Shown here: positions 8,455-17,900 of the stretch, one piece after another
How positions within the stretch are numbered: the first letter of the stretch is position 1
Layout: every line of letters begins with the position of its first letter
Notes under the pieces: model-generated
The model's database searches: none
Told to the model about the DNA's origin: nothing
Seen by the model: the letters and a program-made list of their open reading frames with translations, nothing else
Assembly: GCF_003710105.1 (NCBI RefSeq)
Contig: NZ_CP033325.1
Span: 62,001-126,000, forward strand
From: Georgenia faecalis
GTDB lineage: Bacteria > Actinomycetota > Actinomycetes > Actinomycetales > Actinomycetaceae
DNA length: 64,000 bases
Direction of reading: 5' to 3'
Program-made: the position numbers and the translations under genes

Positions 8455-9269
8455 GGGTCTCTCCCGTGGAGCGGGCGTGGAACTACGCCATCCTCATCGT
8501 CTTCGCGCTCATCGCGCTGGCGCCTGTGGTGACCATCCTCCAGAGAGCGCTGGCGCCCGAGACGCCCGCAGACGCCGAGGCCGGTGGCCCCCTGCACTGG
8601 GAGAACTTCGCCCGCGCCTGGGAGCAGGGACGCTTCAGCGAGTACATGGGCAACTCGCTGCAGGTCGCCGTGGTCGTCGTCGTCCTGGCGACGCTCTTCT
8701 CCATCATGGCCGGGTACGCCTTCGGCGCCTTCGAGTTCCGCGGCTCGCGTGCCCTCTTCTACGTGTTCCTCCTCGGCATCATGGTGCCCACCGAGGCCAT
8801 CGTCGTGCCGCTCTTCTTCGACCTGCGGGCCGTGGGCCTGACCAACACCATCTGGGCCATCGCCCTGCCGCAGGTGGCCCAGTCGGTCGCGTTCGGGACC
8901 TTCTGGATGCGCTCGTACTTCCGGGGCGCGAACCGCTCGATCATCGAGGCCGCGCGCCTCGACGGGGCGGGGCACTCGCGCGTGCTGTGGCAGGTCCTCG
9001 TGCCGGTCGCCCGCCCGGCGGTCGTCACCCTCGTCCTGCTCACCTTCATGTGGACGTGGAACGAATTCCTCATCCCGCTGGTGATGTCCCCCAACGCGCA
9101 GCTGCGGACCGCGCCCCTGGGCCTCGCGCTCTTCCAGGGCCAGTACGTCCAGGGCACGACGCTGCTCGCCGCCGGCGCCGTCCTCGTCGCGCTGCCGATG
9201 GTGATCCTCTACCTCTTCCTTCAGCGGCACTTCATCCAGGGGATGCTCGAGGGCGCGGTCAAGGACTGA
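8451..9269 (+). CDS. ABC transporter permease, MalG type
   Basis: This 272-residue integral-membrane permease is the second pore subunit of the sugar importer. It has the N-terminal membrane segment WNYAILIVFALIALAPVVTIL, a periplasmic-type loop, and about six segments in total. The EAA motif IIEAARLDGAGHSRVLW is well conserved. The ATG overlaps the preceding stop codon (ATGA), which indicates translational coupling to the MalF-type subunit. No ATPase gene follows; the next gene is a wall-anchored deacetylase with its own promoter. Confidence 0.93.
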   Translation: MRVSPVERAWNYAILIVFALIALAPVVTILQRALAPETPADAEAGGPLHWENFARAWEQGRFSEYMGNSLQVAVVVVVLATLFSIMAGYAFGAFEFRGSRALFYVFLLGIMVPTEAIVVPLFFDLRAVGLTNTIWAIALPQVAQSVAFGTFWMRSYFRGANRSIIEAARLDGAGHSRVLWQVLVPVARPAVVTLVLLTFMWTWNEFLIPLVMSPNAQLRTAPLGLALFQGQYVQGTTLLAAGAVLVALPMVILYLFLQRHFIQGMLEGAVKD

Positions 9270-9288
9270 CCAAGCCGTGGGAAAGCCC

Positions 9289-9317
9289 TTGTCTGGGGGC
9301 GTCGCCCTGGCTAGGTT
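9289..9317 (+). promoter_or_regulatory. Predicted promoter of the wall-anchored deacetylase
   Basis: TTGTCT (9289-9294), 17 nt, TAGGTT (9312-9317), about 70 bp before the GTG start. A sequence resembling half of the window's LacI-type operator (GGGAAAGCCCTTG, 9279-9291) overlaps the -35, but its centre lacks the CG step of the other sites. Confidence 0.55.
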
Positions 9318-9391
9318 GGCGATCGTGGGGCAGCGGCGCCCTACGGCCGACGGCGGACGTCGATGTCCGCAACCCCACCTGGAGGTCGTTC

Positions 9392-12300
9392 GTGAAACGA
9401 AGAGGTCTAGTGGTCCCCGCGCTCCTCGCGCTCATCCTCGGTAGCGGCGTCTCCGCCGCGACCGCCCAAACGGCGCCGCCACCCCTGGAGGTGGGCGAGC
9501 CGTCGATCGCCACCGAGGTCGACCCGACGAAGGTCGACATCATGGGCATGTGGGCCCACCCGGACGACGACGCCAGCTTCACCACGCCCTGCGGCGTCTG
9601 GCACGACCTCTACGACGTGCGCTGCGGCATCATCATGCAGACCCGCGGCGAGGGGGGCAGCAACTCCGTCGGTGAGGAGGCCGGCCCCGCGCTCGGCCTG
9701 CGCCGGGAGAACGAGGACCGGGCGTCGCACTGGCGCTCCGGGACGGTCGACATCTACAACGTCGACCGGGTCGACTTCTTCTACAACACGAGCGCGCCCC
9801 TGACCGCCGAGGTGTGGGACGCCGAGGAGGGCCTGCGCCAGAGCGTGCGGATCATCCGCGAGACCCGCCCCGAGATCCTCATCGGCTTCTCCCCCGCGCC
9901 CGCCGGGCACGGCAACCACCAGTACGCCGGCCGGCTCATCTGGGAGACCGCGGCCGCCGCCGCGGACCCGACGATGTTCCCCGAGCAGCTCGTCGGCCCC
10001 GACGCCGTCGAGACCTGGCAGGTGAAGAAGATCGTCTCCGGCGCCAGCAACCAGGGCGAGGGCGGCACCGCCGGGCCGAACTGCACCGTCGGCTTCACCC
10101 CCGCCGCGACGAACCCCTTCACCGTCCACGGCGTGTGGACCGGCTACGAGTCCCCGTACACGTGGGCCGAGGGCAACGTCCAGGGCCAGGAGGCCGGCAC
10201 GCCCAAGACGTGGGCCCAGGTCGGCCGTGAGGGCGCACGCGCGCACCCCACGCAGGCCCGCTCCATGGAGATGGGCGTCGTCGAGCCGGGCTGCCTGCGC
10301 TACGGCGTCGCGCAGTCCTTCGTCCCCTTCCAGCCCAACAGCGCCCCCGAGGGCGGCAACGACGACGCGCTCTTCTACGGCGCCTCGATCCCCGACCCCG
10401 GCGGCATGCCGCTCGGGTCGCTGCTCTACCTCACGACGGACGAGTACTTCAACGCCGCGGGCGAGCCCTTCGAGGTCACCGTCCACGCCCGCTCCGGCGA
10501 GGGCACGCTGCCCGCCGGCGCCGTCGAGCTCGACGTCCCGGACGGCTGGACCGTCTCCGCGGCCGCGGACATCGGGCCGATCACGGCCAACGCCGAGGCG
10601 ACGGCGACCTTCACCGTCACGCCGGGTGAGGACGCCGCGCCCGGTCGCTACCGCCTCGCCGCGAACCTCACCACCGGTGAGATGACCGGCTACACGGACT
10701 CGCGCGTCGAGCTCGCCGCGCCGGTCGAGGGCCGCTTCGAGCGCTGGGGCAACTTCGTCGAGTACGAGGAGTGGGCCGCGGCCAACACCTACGTCTCCGG
10801 CCGCGCGCCGGCGGTCGAGCAGATCGGCGCGGGCGAGACGAAGACGCTGCCCGTCGTCGTGACGAACCGGACGTCGTCGGCCCAGGACGGCGAGGTGAGC
10901 ATCACGCTGCCGGAGGGCCTCACGGCCGAGGCGACGACGCTGCCGTACACCGGGCTCGCCGGTGGCGCGTCCACGACCGTGACCTTCGAGGTCACGCACA
11001 CCGACCCGGCCGCGCCGGGCGGGGCGACCGTCGAGGTCCCCATCATGACGTCGTTCGACGGCGGGTCCGCGACCGAGACCCTCCAGCTCTACGTCGTCCC
11101 GTCCGCGGTCATCCCCGAGCTCCCCGCGGCACCCGCCGTGGACGCCGTGGACGACGACGCGTACGGCGACGCGCTCGACCTCGCCCGCCTCTGGGAGGGC
11201 GACGAGTGCGAGCCCGACGGCACCGACTGCGGCACCGGCAGCTACGCGAAGATCGGCTGGCACGGCGACGACCTGTACGCCGTCGTCCGCGTCGTCGACG
11301 ACACCGCCAGCGCCGCCGCCCCGCCGGAGCGGTGCTTCGGCCACTGGCTCGTGGACTCCGTCGAGGTGCTCCTCGACCCCCGCGGGAACTCGGTCGACAC
11401 CTCGACGACGTTCAAGTCGGGCATCTTCCCGTTCACCGACGACCCGACCGGCAGCGCCGGCAACGGTGAGGACGGGCCGTGCTGGACGCGCGACGCCGAC
11501 AACCACCAGGGGTTCTCCTCCGGGCCGCTGGCCGACACCGTCGAGGGTGGCCCCAACGCCCCGGGCATGGAGGTCGACGTGGACGTCGAGGTGACGCCCG
11601 AGGGCACCTACGCCGGGGGCGGGTACACCGTCGAGATGAAGATCCCGCTCGACGTCCTGCCCGCCGCCGTCGGCCCGACGAGCACGCCGCCCACGGGCGA
11701 CGCGGCCACCAACGACGTCGACCCCAGCTACCTGGGGCTCAACGTCACGCCGTACGACTCGGACAACCAGGTCTTCATCGGGGAGACCCGCACCGCCTGG
11801 TCGCCCTTCGGCAGCCAGCAGTCCGAGCCCTACCGCTGGGGCCACGCCTACCTCGACGGGTACACCCCGCCGGCGGGCCGCTCGACGACCCCGGACGCGC
11901 CGCGTATCCCCGACACCGCGCTCAGCGGCGTGGAGTCGCCGCAGACCGTCCACCAGTCCGCGACGCGGGGCGTGACGATCTCCGGGCTCCAGCCCAGCCG
12001 CGCCATGACCGTCGACGACGTGACGATCGACGGCGACTCGGTCGACCTCGCCCTCAGCTCGACCGAGGCCGGGACGGCGCGTGCCTTCCTCTGGCACGGC
12101 GAGCACGGGTTCATCCCCGTGTGGGAGTCGAGCTGCCCGGGTGACACCGACGGGTTCGACGCCTGCTCGCCCGAGGACGGGACCGCGCCGCCGTGGAGCC
12201 CGGACATGGGTGGGCGGCTGCTGGGCGCGGCCACGGCGGAGATCGGCGTCGGCGACAGCGGCATGACGCTGCCGATCGACGACGCCACCCGTGAGGCGCT

Positions 12301-12628
12301 GCGCGAGGACGGCTCGATCCTCGTGTCGTTCTCCACGGCCGACGAGGAGGTCAACGCCTGGTACTTCCCCGTGGTCGAGGGTGAAGTCCCCACCGACCCG
12401 CCGACCGATCTGCCGACCGACCCGCCGACCCATGAGCCCACGGTCGACCCGACGACGGACGCCCCGACGGTCGCGCCGACGACGCCGGGGGCCGGTCCGA
12501 CGGCGCCGGGCGGCGGTCAGCTCCCCAACACGGGTGCCCCGATGGGTGCGCTCGCGCTGGTGGCGCTCGCGGCGGCGGCGCTCGGCCTTGGGGCGCTGCG
12601 AGTGCGTCGGGCGGGGGCGGGCGGCTGA
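9392..12628 (+). CDS. Cell-wall-anchored PIG-L deacetylase with NEW3-like and CBM9-like domains
   Basis: This 1,078-residue exported protein starts with a Sec signal peptide ending near residue 26. A PIG-L/LmbE-type zinc deacetylase domain follows (about 45-330) with the metal motif HPDDD at 56-60 and HGNH at 173-176. Two beta-sandwich NEW3-like segments (about 350-445 and 475-570) and a CBM9/DOMON-like domain (about 580-825, with SVEVLLDPRGN) come next. The tail is a Thr/Pro repeat spacer, then LPNTG at 1044, a hydrophobic segment and Arg-Arg: a complete sortase signal. The usual family motif is HPDDE, so the last Asp is a conservative variant. GGAGG is 6 nt before the GTG. PIG-L enzymes remove N-acetyl groups from amino sugars; the true substrate is unknown. 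Confidence 0.88.
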   Translation: MKRRGLVVPALLALILGSGVSAATAQTAPPPLEVGEPSIATEVDPTKVDIMGMWAHPDDDASFTTPCGVWHDLYDVRCGIIMQTRGEGGSNSVGEEAGPALGLRRENEDRASHWRSGTVDIYNVDRVDFFYNTSAPLTAEVWDAEEGLRQSVRIIRETRPEILIGFSPAPAGHGNHQYAGRLIWETAAAAADPTMFPEQLVGPDAVETWQVKKIVSGASNQGEGGTAGPNCTVGFTPAATNPFTVHGVWTGYESPYTWAEGNVQGQEAGTPKTWAQVGREGARAHPTQARSMEMGVVEPGCLRYGVAQSFVPFQPNSAPEGGNDDALFYGASIPDPGGMPLGSLLYLTTDEYFNAAGEPFEVTVHARSGEGTLPAGAVELDVPDGWTVSAAADIGPITANAEATATFTVTPGEDAAPGRYRLAANLTTGEMTGYTDSRVELAAPVEGRFERWGNFVEYEEWAAANTYVSGRAPAVEQIGAGETKTLPVVVTNRTSSAQDGEVSITLPEGLTAEATTLPYTGLAGGASTTVTFEVTHTDPAAPGGATVEVPIMTSFDGGSATETLQLYVVPSAVIPELPAAPAVDAVDDDAYGDALDLARLWEGDECEPDGTDCGTGSYAKIGWHGDDLYAVVRVVDDTASAAAPPERCFGHWLVDSVEVLLDPRGNSVDTSTTFKSGIFPFTDDPTGSAGNGEDGPCWTRDADNHQGFSSGPLADTVEGGPNAPGMEVDVDVEVTPEGTYAGGGYTVEMKIPLDVLPAAVGPTSTPPTGDAATNDVDPSYLGLNVTPYDSDNQVFIGETRTAWSPFGSQQSEPYRWGHAYLDGYTPPAGRSTTPDAPRIPDTALSGVESPQTVHQSATRGVTISGLQPSRAMTVDDVTIDGDSVDLALSSTEAGTARAFLWHGEHGFIPVWESSCPGDTDGFDACSPEDGTAPPWSPDMGGRLLGAATAEIGVGDSGMTLPIDDATREALREDGSILVSFSTADEEVNAWYFPVVEGEVPTDPPTDLPTDPPTHEPTVDPTTDAPTVAPTTPGAGPTAPGGGQLPNTGAPMGALALVALAAAALGLGALRVRRAGAGG

Positions 12629-12680
12629 CCCCGCCGACGGCGGACGCCTCCGGCCACGCGGCCTGAGGTTGCAGGTGTGA

Positions 12681-12713
12681 AGGGCCCCGGCAGCCGACGG
12701 CTGCCGGGGCCCT
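12681..12713 (+). terminator. Terminator hairpin after the deacetylase gene
   Basis: A perfect 15-bp stem (AGGGCCCCGGCAGCC / GGCTGCCGGGGCCCT) closes a GAC triloop. No U-tract follows, as is typical for high-GC actinobacteria. Confidence 0.85.
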
Positions 12714-12747
12714 CCCGCGTGCCCCCCCGTGTGGGTACCGTGCGTCG

Positions 12748-13068
12748 ATGGCGCTGGAGCTCTGCGTGCTGCTGTGGTCCCACGGTGACGACGACGCGCT
12801 GTCCGCGTACGAGGACCGCGTCCTGGCCCTCATGCCGCGGTACGGCGGGCGGGTGGTGAGCCGCGTGCGCCGGGTCGACGAGGGCGGCGAGGGCGGCGGG
12901 CCGGCCGAGGTGCAGGTCATCCACCTCCCCGACGACGCCGCTGTGCAGGCGTACCTCAAGGACCCGGACCGCCTGGCCCTCGCCGAGACCCACCGCCAGG
13001 TGGTGGCGCGGACCGAGGTGATCACCGTCCGTACGCTCACCGGGCACCTGCCCCCGACGGCGCCCTGA
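12748..13068 (+). CDS. DUF1330-like small protein
   Basis: This 106-residue cytoplasmic protein has the look of a dimeric alpha-beta barrel. It opens with LELCVLLWSHGDDDALSAYED, has a central GGRVVSRVR strand and ends with EVQVIHLPDDAAVQAYL. These match the general pattern of DUF1330 and related ferredoxin-like stress or monooxygenase-like proteins. A -10-like TACCGT sits 6 nt before the ATG with no ribosome-binding site, so the mRNA may be leaderless. Its end overlaps the convergent SprT-like gene by 32 bp. The biochemical role is unknown. Confidence 0.7.
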   Translation: MALELCVLLWSHGDDDALSAYEDRVLALMPRYGGRVVSRVRRVDEGGEGGGPAEVQVIHLPDDAAVQAYLKDPDRLALAETHRQVVARTEVITVRTLTGHLPPTAP

Positions 13069-13633
13069 CCCCGGGCGCCGCCGTCGTCCCGGTCGTCGCC
13101 ACGCCGAGGAGGCCGGGGAGGGGCAGCGGGGTGCTTTGACGCAGCTGGCGCATCGCTTTCTGGTAGGCGGCCGACATCGGCACCTCGCGGCCGTGGAAGA
13201 GCCAGGTGAAGAGCGCGTCGGGGTCGAAGCCCGGCCGGCACCGGGTGCAGGACCCCGGGCGCGAGGGCTGGCGGTGGCGCGTGACGGTGTGCCCGGCCGG
13301 GCAGGTGCCCAGCCAGGGCGCCGGGGTGCGGGGCGCCTCCGGGGCGACGCAGCGCTCGCCCGTCGAGCCGATCCGCTGCGCGACTACGCGCCAGGTGTCG
13401 TCATGTCCGTGGCGGGGACCGACGAGGGCGTGGGCGATCTCGTGGAGGATCGTCTCGCGGACCTGCTCGGCGGTGTAGAGCATCGTCAGCGGCCGGCTGA
13501 GGCTGATCGTGCGCCGGGAGAACCGGCACACGCCCGCGCGCACCTTCGCGTCGTCGAAGTCGAGCAGCCAGCCGCTGAGGCCGTGCTCGGCCATGAGCGC
13601 GGCACCCAGCTGCCGTGTCTCGGAAAGGTCCAT
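13037..13633 (-). CDS. SprT-like zinc metalloprotease domain protein
   Basis: This 198-residue protein carries the SprT-like domain: the zinc motif HEIAHAL (about residues 65-71) within RETILHEIAHALVGPRHGHDDTW. Further on, a Cys-rich stretch (TCPAGH with SCTRCRP) looks like the C-terminal zinc ribbon of this family. SprT-family proteins are related to the DNA-protein crosslink protease Spartan, but most bacterial members are uncharacterised. AGGAGG lies 4 nt before the ATG. The gene is convergent with the DUF1330-like gene and divergent from the flavin monooxygenase. Confidence 0.85.
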   Translation of the reverse strand: MDLSETRQLGAALMAEHGLSGWLLDFDDAKVRAGVCRFSRRTISLSRPLTMLYTAEQVRETILHEIAHALVGPRHGHDDTWRVVAQRIGSTGERCVAPEAPRTPAPWLGTCPAGHTVTRHRQPSRPGSCTRCRPGFDPDALFTWLFHGREVPMSAAYQKAMRQLRQSTPLPLPGLLGVATTGTTAAPGVRAPSGAGAR

Positions 13634-13746
13634 CTCGCCTCCTCTGCCCGTCCTGGTCGACGGTACGAGGCGCTGCCGACACCCCCGCGCCGACATCCAC
13701 AGGCACCGGCGGGAAGCCCGGGCGCTCGGCCGGTGTTGCCACCGTC

Positions 13747-14934
13747 GTGCCGGCCACCTTCCCGTCCCCCGACCCGTCGGACGTCGACGTCGTCGTCATC
13801 GGCGCCGGTCAGGCGGGGCTCTCGGCGGCCTACCACCTGGCCCGGAAGGGGTTCGTGGCGCCGTGGGCGCGGGCGGGCGAGGCACCGACGTACGTCGTGC
13901 TCGACGGCGAGGCGGGGCCGGGCGGTGCGTGGCGGCACCGGTGGCGCTCGCTGCGGATGGCGACCGTCAACGGCATCCACGACCTGCCGGGCATGGCCCT
14001 GCCCGAGCCGCCGGCGTCCGCCCCGGCCAACGAGGCCCTGCCCGCCTACTTCGAGCGTTACGAACGTGAGCTCGGCCTGCCGGTCGTGCGCCCCGTGCGG
14101 GTGCGGGCGGTCCGGCGCGACGGCGGCTCAGCGCCTCTGCACGATCACGAGGCGGGGGTGGCGCACGAGGGCGGCGCGGCGCACGAGGGGGGCGTGGGTG
14201 CGGGGCGGCTGGTGGTCGAGACCGACGCCGGCACCTGGTCGGCGCGTGCGGTCGTCAACGCCACGGGCACGTGGACCAAGCCGTTCTGGCCCGTCTACCC
14301 CGGCCAGGAGACGTTCCGCGGGCGCCAGCTCCACACCGCGGACTACGGGCGCGCCGCGGACTTCGCCGGGGCGCACGTCGTGGTGGTCGGCGGAGGCATC
14401 TCCGCCGTCCAGCTCCTCGACGAGATCTCGCAGGTCGCCGCGGGGACGACCTGGGTGACCCGCCGCGAGCCGGTGTTCCGGGACGGCGCCTTCGACGCCG
14501 AGGCCGGGCGTGACGCCGTCGCCCGCGTCGAGGAGCGGGTGCGTGCCGGGCTGCCGCCGCGCAGCGTCGTCGCCGTCACCGGGCTCCTGTGGACCCCGGC
14601 CCTGCGCGCCGCGGCCGCGCGCGGCGTCCTCGTGCGGCACCCGATGTTCACCCGGATCGAGCCCGACGGCGTCCGGATGGCCGACGGGTCCTTCCGGCGC
14701 GCGGACGTCATCCTCTGGGCGACCGGCTTCCGCGCCCAGCTCGACCACCTCGCGCCGCTGCACCTGCGCAACCACGGGGGCGGGATCACCATGGACGGGA
14801 CTCGGGTGGTCGCCGAGCCCCGCCTGCACCTCGTCGGGTACGGCCCCTCCTCGTCCACGATCGGCGCCAACCGGGCCGGGCGGGACGCCGTGCGGGAGAT
14901 CGTCGCCGCCCTCCGCGTGCACGCGGCCGCCTGA
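13747..14934 (+). CDS. Flavin-dependent monooxygenase/oxidoreductase (CzcO-like)
   Basis: This predicted FAD- and NADPH-binding protein of about 395 residues has a first Rossmann motif VVVIGAGQAGLSAAYHL near the N-terminus, the flavin-monooxygenase motif GPGGAWRHRWRSL, and NATGTW. A second dinucleotide motif VVVVGGGISAVQLL is near the middle, followed by WATGFR. This layout matches class B flavoprotein monooxygenases and CzcO-type oxidoreductases. The start is uncertain: the GTG chosen has no clear ribosome-binding site, and upstream in-frame starts would overlap the divergent SprT-like gene. A segment with repeated His-Glu-Gly (about 135-155) is an unusual low-complexity insertion. The substrate is unknown. 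Confidence 0.82.
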   Translation: MPATFPSPDPSDVDVVVIGAGQAGLSAAYHLARKGFVAPWARAGEAPTYVVLDGEAGPGGAWRHRWRSLRMATVNGIHDLPGMALPEPPASAPANEALPAYFERYERELGLPVVRPVRVRAVRRDGGSAPLHDHEAGVAHEGGAAHEGGVGAGRLVVETDAGTWSARAVVNATGTWTKPFWPVYPGQETFRGRQLHTADYGRAADFAGAHVVVVGGGISAVQLLDEISQVAAGTTWVTRREPVFRDGAFDAEAGRDAVARVEERVRAGLPPRSVVAVTGLLWTPALRAAAARGVLVRHPMFTRIEPDGVRMADGSFRRADVILWATGFRAQLDHLAPLHLRNHGGGITMDGTRVVAEPRLHLVGYGPSSSTIGANRAGRDAVREIVAALRVHAAA

Positions 14935-14945
14935 GGTGGACCGGG

Positions 14946-17900
14946 TCAGCGCGCCTCGGCGAGGAGCTTGCGGATCCGCTTCTCCGACACCTTGACCGGC
15001 GTGCCCAGCTGTTGGGCGAACAGGCTCACGCGGAGCTCCTCGATGAGCCAGCGCACCTCGCTCAGACGCGCGTCACGCGCGGGGTCGGGGGCGCCGCGCT
15101 CGGCCGCGGCCGCGTCCGCGGCGTACTCCTCCTCGATCGAGCGGACCTGCCACGCGAGGGCGGCGTCCTGGTGGACGTTGTCCCGCGCGCGCAGCACCCG
15201 GCGGGTCGCGGCGCGCAGGTACCGGGGCAGGTGGACGAGGCGGTCGGGCGGGGTCGCGGAGATGAAGCCCGGGTAGACGAGCCGGGCCGCCTGGTTGCGG
15301 ACGTCGGTGAGGGTGTCGAGCAACGAGATCGACGTCGACTCCTTGATCGTCACCTCGAGGTCGCGGTAGGCCTCCAGCGCCGCGACCACCTGCCCGGCCA
15401 CCTGGTGCACCCGCTCCTCGAGGTCCGCGCGGACGGCGGCGACGAGGGCGCGGTAGGCCGCGGCGTCGCGCACGAGGTCGCCCCCGTGGTCCGCGGTCCA
15501 GGCGTCGACGAGGGCGCCGACGGCGGCGAGCTGGATGTCGGCGACGAGCGCGGGGGTGCTGGCGTAGGGGCTGGTCGCCAGCGCGAGCGCCTCGCGCCCC
15601 GTCCACCGGGTGGTCACCCGCTGGTTCCCCAGGGCCGTCTCGCCGAGCACGAGCCGGCGCAGGCCGATGCGGTGCGCCCGGGCCTGCTCGCCGGCCCCGG
15701 CGAGGATGCGCAGGTCGACCCGCGGCGGGGGCCCGGCCACCTCGACGAGCGCCGGGTACCCGCGCACGAGGAGCCCGTGGGGACCGACGGACTCCACCTG
15801 GCGGGGCAGGACGCCGTCGGGGAGCTCCGGCCAGGTCTTCAGGTTCTCCTGCTCGGCGAGCAGCGGGCCGGTCGGGCGTGCCGGGGCGGGCGCGGCACTT
15901 CCGTCGGGGGCGGGGCCGGCGGCCGGGGGGCCGGGGACGACGGGGCGTCCCAGCCGCCCCTGCGCCTCCTCCATGGCCTGGGCCACGGCGCCCCGGACGA
16001 CGGAGCGGACCGCGTCCGCGCTCTCGCGGGCCAGGCGGCGCTGGAGGACGGCGAGGCTCTTGCTCTCCCCGAGCACGTCCCCGTTCTCGGAGACCACGCG
16101 GAAGGTCATCCGCAGGTGCGCGGGCAGGCGCTCGACGTCCCAGTCCTCGTCGGTGACGATGACGTCGCGCAGGCGCCGGACGGCGTCGGCGAACGCCTCG
16201 GCGAAGGAGGGCGCACCGGGGGGCGCGGGGGCGACCTCGTGCCAGTCCGGCAGGAGGGCGAGCACCTCGCGGGCGACGTCGGGGGCGGGGACGAGCTGGA
16301 CCCGCACCCGCTTGGGCAGCGCCCGGATGGACGCCGTCGTGAGCTCGGCGAGGAGCCCGGGGACCATCCAGTCGAAGCCGTCCGGCCGGAGCCGCGCGAG
16401 CACGCTGATCGGGACGTGGACGGTGACGCCGTCGGCCTGCGTGCCGGGCTCGAACTGGTAGGTGAGGGGGAGGGTGAGGTCCCCCTGGCGCCAGGTGTCC
16501 GGGAAGTCGGCGCCGGAGACGGTGCCCGCCTCGGGGACGAGGAGCTCGCGGGTGAAGGTGAGCAGGTCGGGCGTCTCGCGGCGGGCCTTCTTCCACCAGG
16601 AGTCGAAGTGCCGGGCGCTCACCACGGAGTCGGGGATGCGCTCGTCGTAGAAGTCGAACAGCGCATCGGGACCGACCACCAGGTCGCGGCGGCGGGTGCG
16701 GTTCTCCAGCTCGGCCGCCTCCGCGAGGAGCGCGCGGTTGCGGGCGAAGAACTCGTGGTGGGTGCGCCACTCGCCCTCGACGAGCGCGTGGCGCAGGAAG
16801 AGCTCGCGCGCGAGGGCGCGGGCCTCGTCGGTGCCGACACGGGCGAGGAGCACCGGCCGGTCGGCGGCCAGGGTCATGCCGTACAGGAGCACCTTCTCCC
16901 GGACCATGGCCGCGCCCTGCTTGGTCGACCAGTACGGCTCGGAGTAGGTCCGCTTGACGAGGTGGCCGGCGACGGGCTCGACCCACTCCGGCTTGATCCG
17001 GGCGACGGTCCGGGCGAACAGGCGGGAGGTCTCGACGAGCTCGGCGGCCATCACCCAGTCGTAGGTGCGCTTGGCCAGCCCGGACCCGGGCCAGACGTAG
17101 AACCGTGTACCCCGGGCGCCGAGGTAGTCGCGCTTGCGCTCGTCGTAGGTCCCCAGGTTCGACAGGAGGCCGACGAGGAGGGACTGGTGGACGGCGTCGG
17201 CGCTCGCGGCGTCCGTGGAGCGCCCCACGGCGACGGCGGCCGCGGCCGGGTCCGCGCCCACCTCCTCGGGGTGGGGCAGGGCGAGCGGGTGCATCGTCAG
17301 GCCCAGCGGCTTGGCGAGCTGGCGGAGCTGGGCGACGACGTCCTGCCACTCCCGCACCCGGAGGTAGTTGAGGTACTCCGACCGGCACATCCGGCGGAAC
17401 GCGGAACCGGACAGGTCGCGCTGCTGGGTGCGCAGGTAGCGCCAGAGGTTGAGGTAGGCGAGGAAGTCCGAGGTCGGGTCGGCGAACCGGCGGTGGGCGG
17501 CGTCGGCGGCCTGCTGGTGCTCGGCGGGGCGCTCGCGGACGTCCTGGACGCTGAGCGCGGCCACGATGATCATCACCTCGGCGGCGCAGCCGTTGGTCTG
17601 GGCCTCGAGGAGCATCCGTCCCAGGCGGGGGTCGATGGGCAGCTGGGCGAGCCGGCGCCCCACCTCGGTGAGGGTGGGCTGGGCCGCCTCCGGGTCGAGG
17701 GCGCCGATCTCGTGGAGGAGCTGGACGCCGTCGCGCACCGCGCGCGTCTCGGGCGGGTCGACGAAGGGGAACGCCTCGACATCGCCGAGGCCGAGGGCCG
17801 CCATCTGGAGGATGACGGCGGCGAGCGAGGTCCGCAGGATCTCGGGCTCGGTGTACTCCGGCCGGGAGGCGTAGTCGGCCTCGGAGTACAGGCGGATGGC

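Noticed and set aside
9279-9292. Sixth LacI-type operator (GGGAAAGCCCTTG)
   Set aside because: The left half matches, but the centre is GC|CC and the right half lacks TTTCC symmetry. Kept only as a remark on the promoter.
9407-12433. Very long open frame antisense to the wall-anchored deacetylase
   Set aside because: It is a product of high GC content; the sense strand has signal peptide, recognised domains and LPNTG, while the antisense translation is low-complexity and matches nothing.
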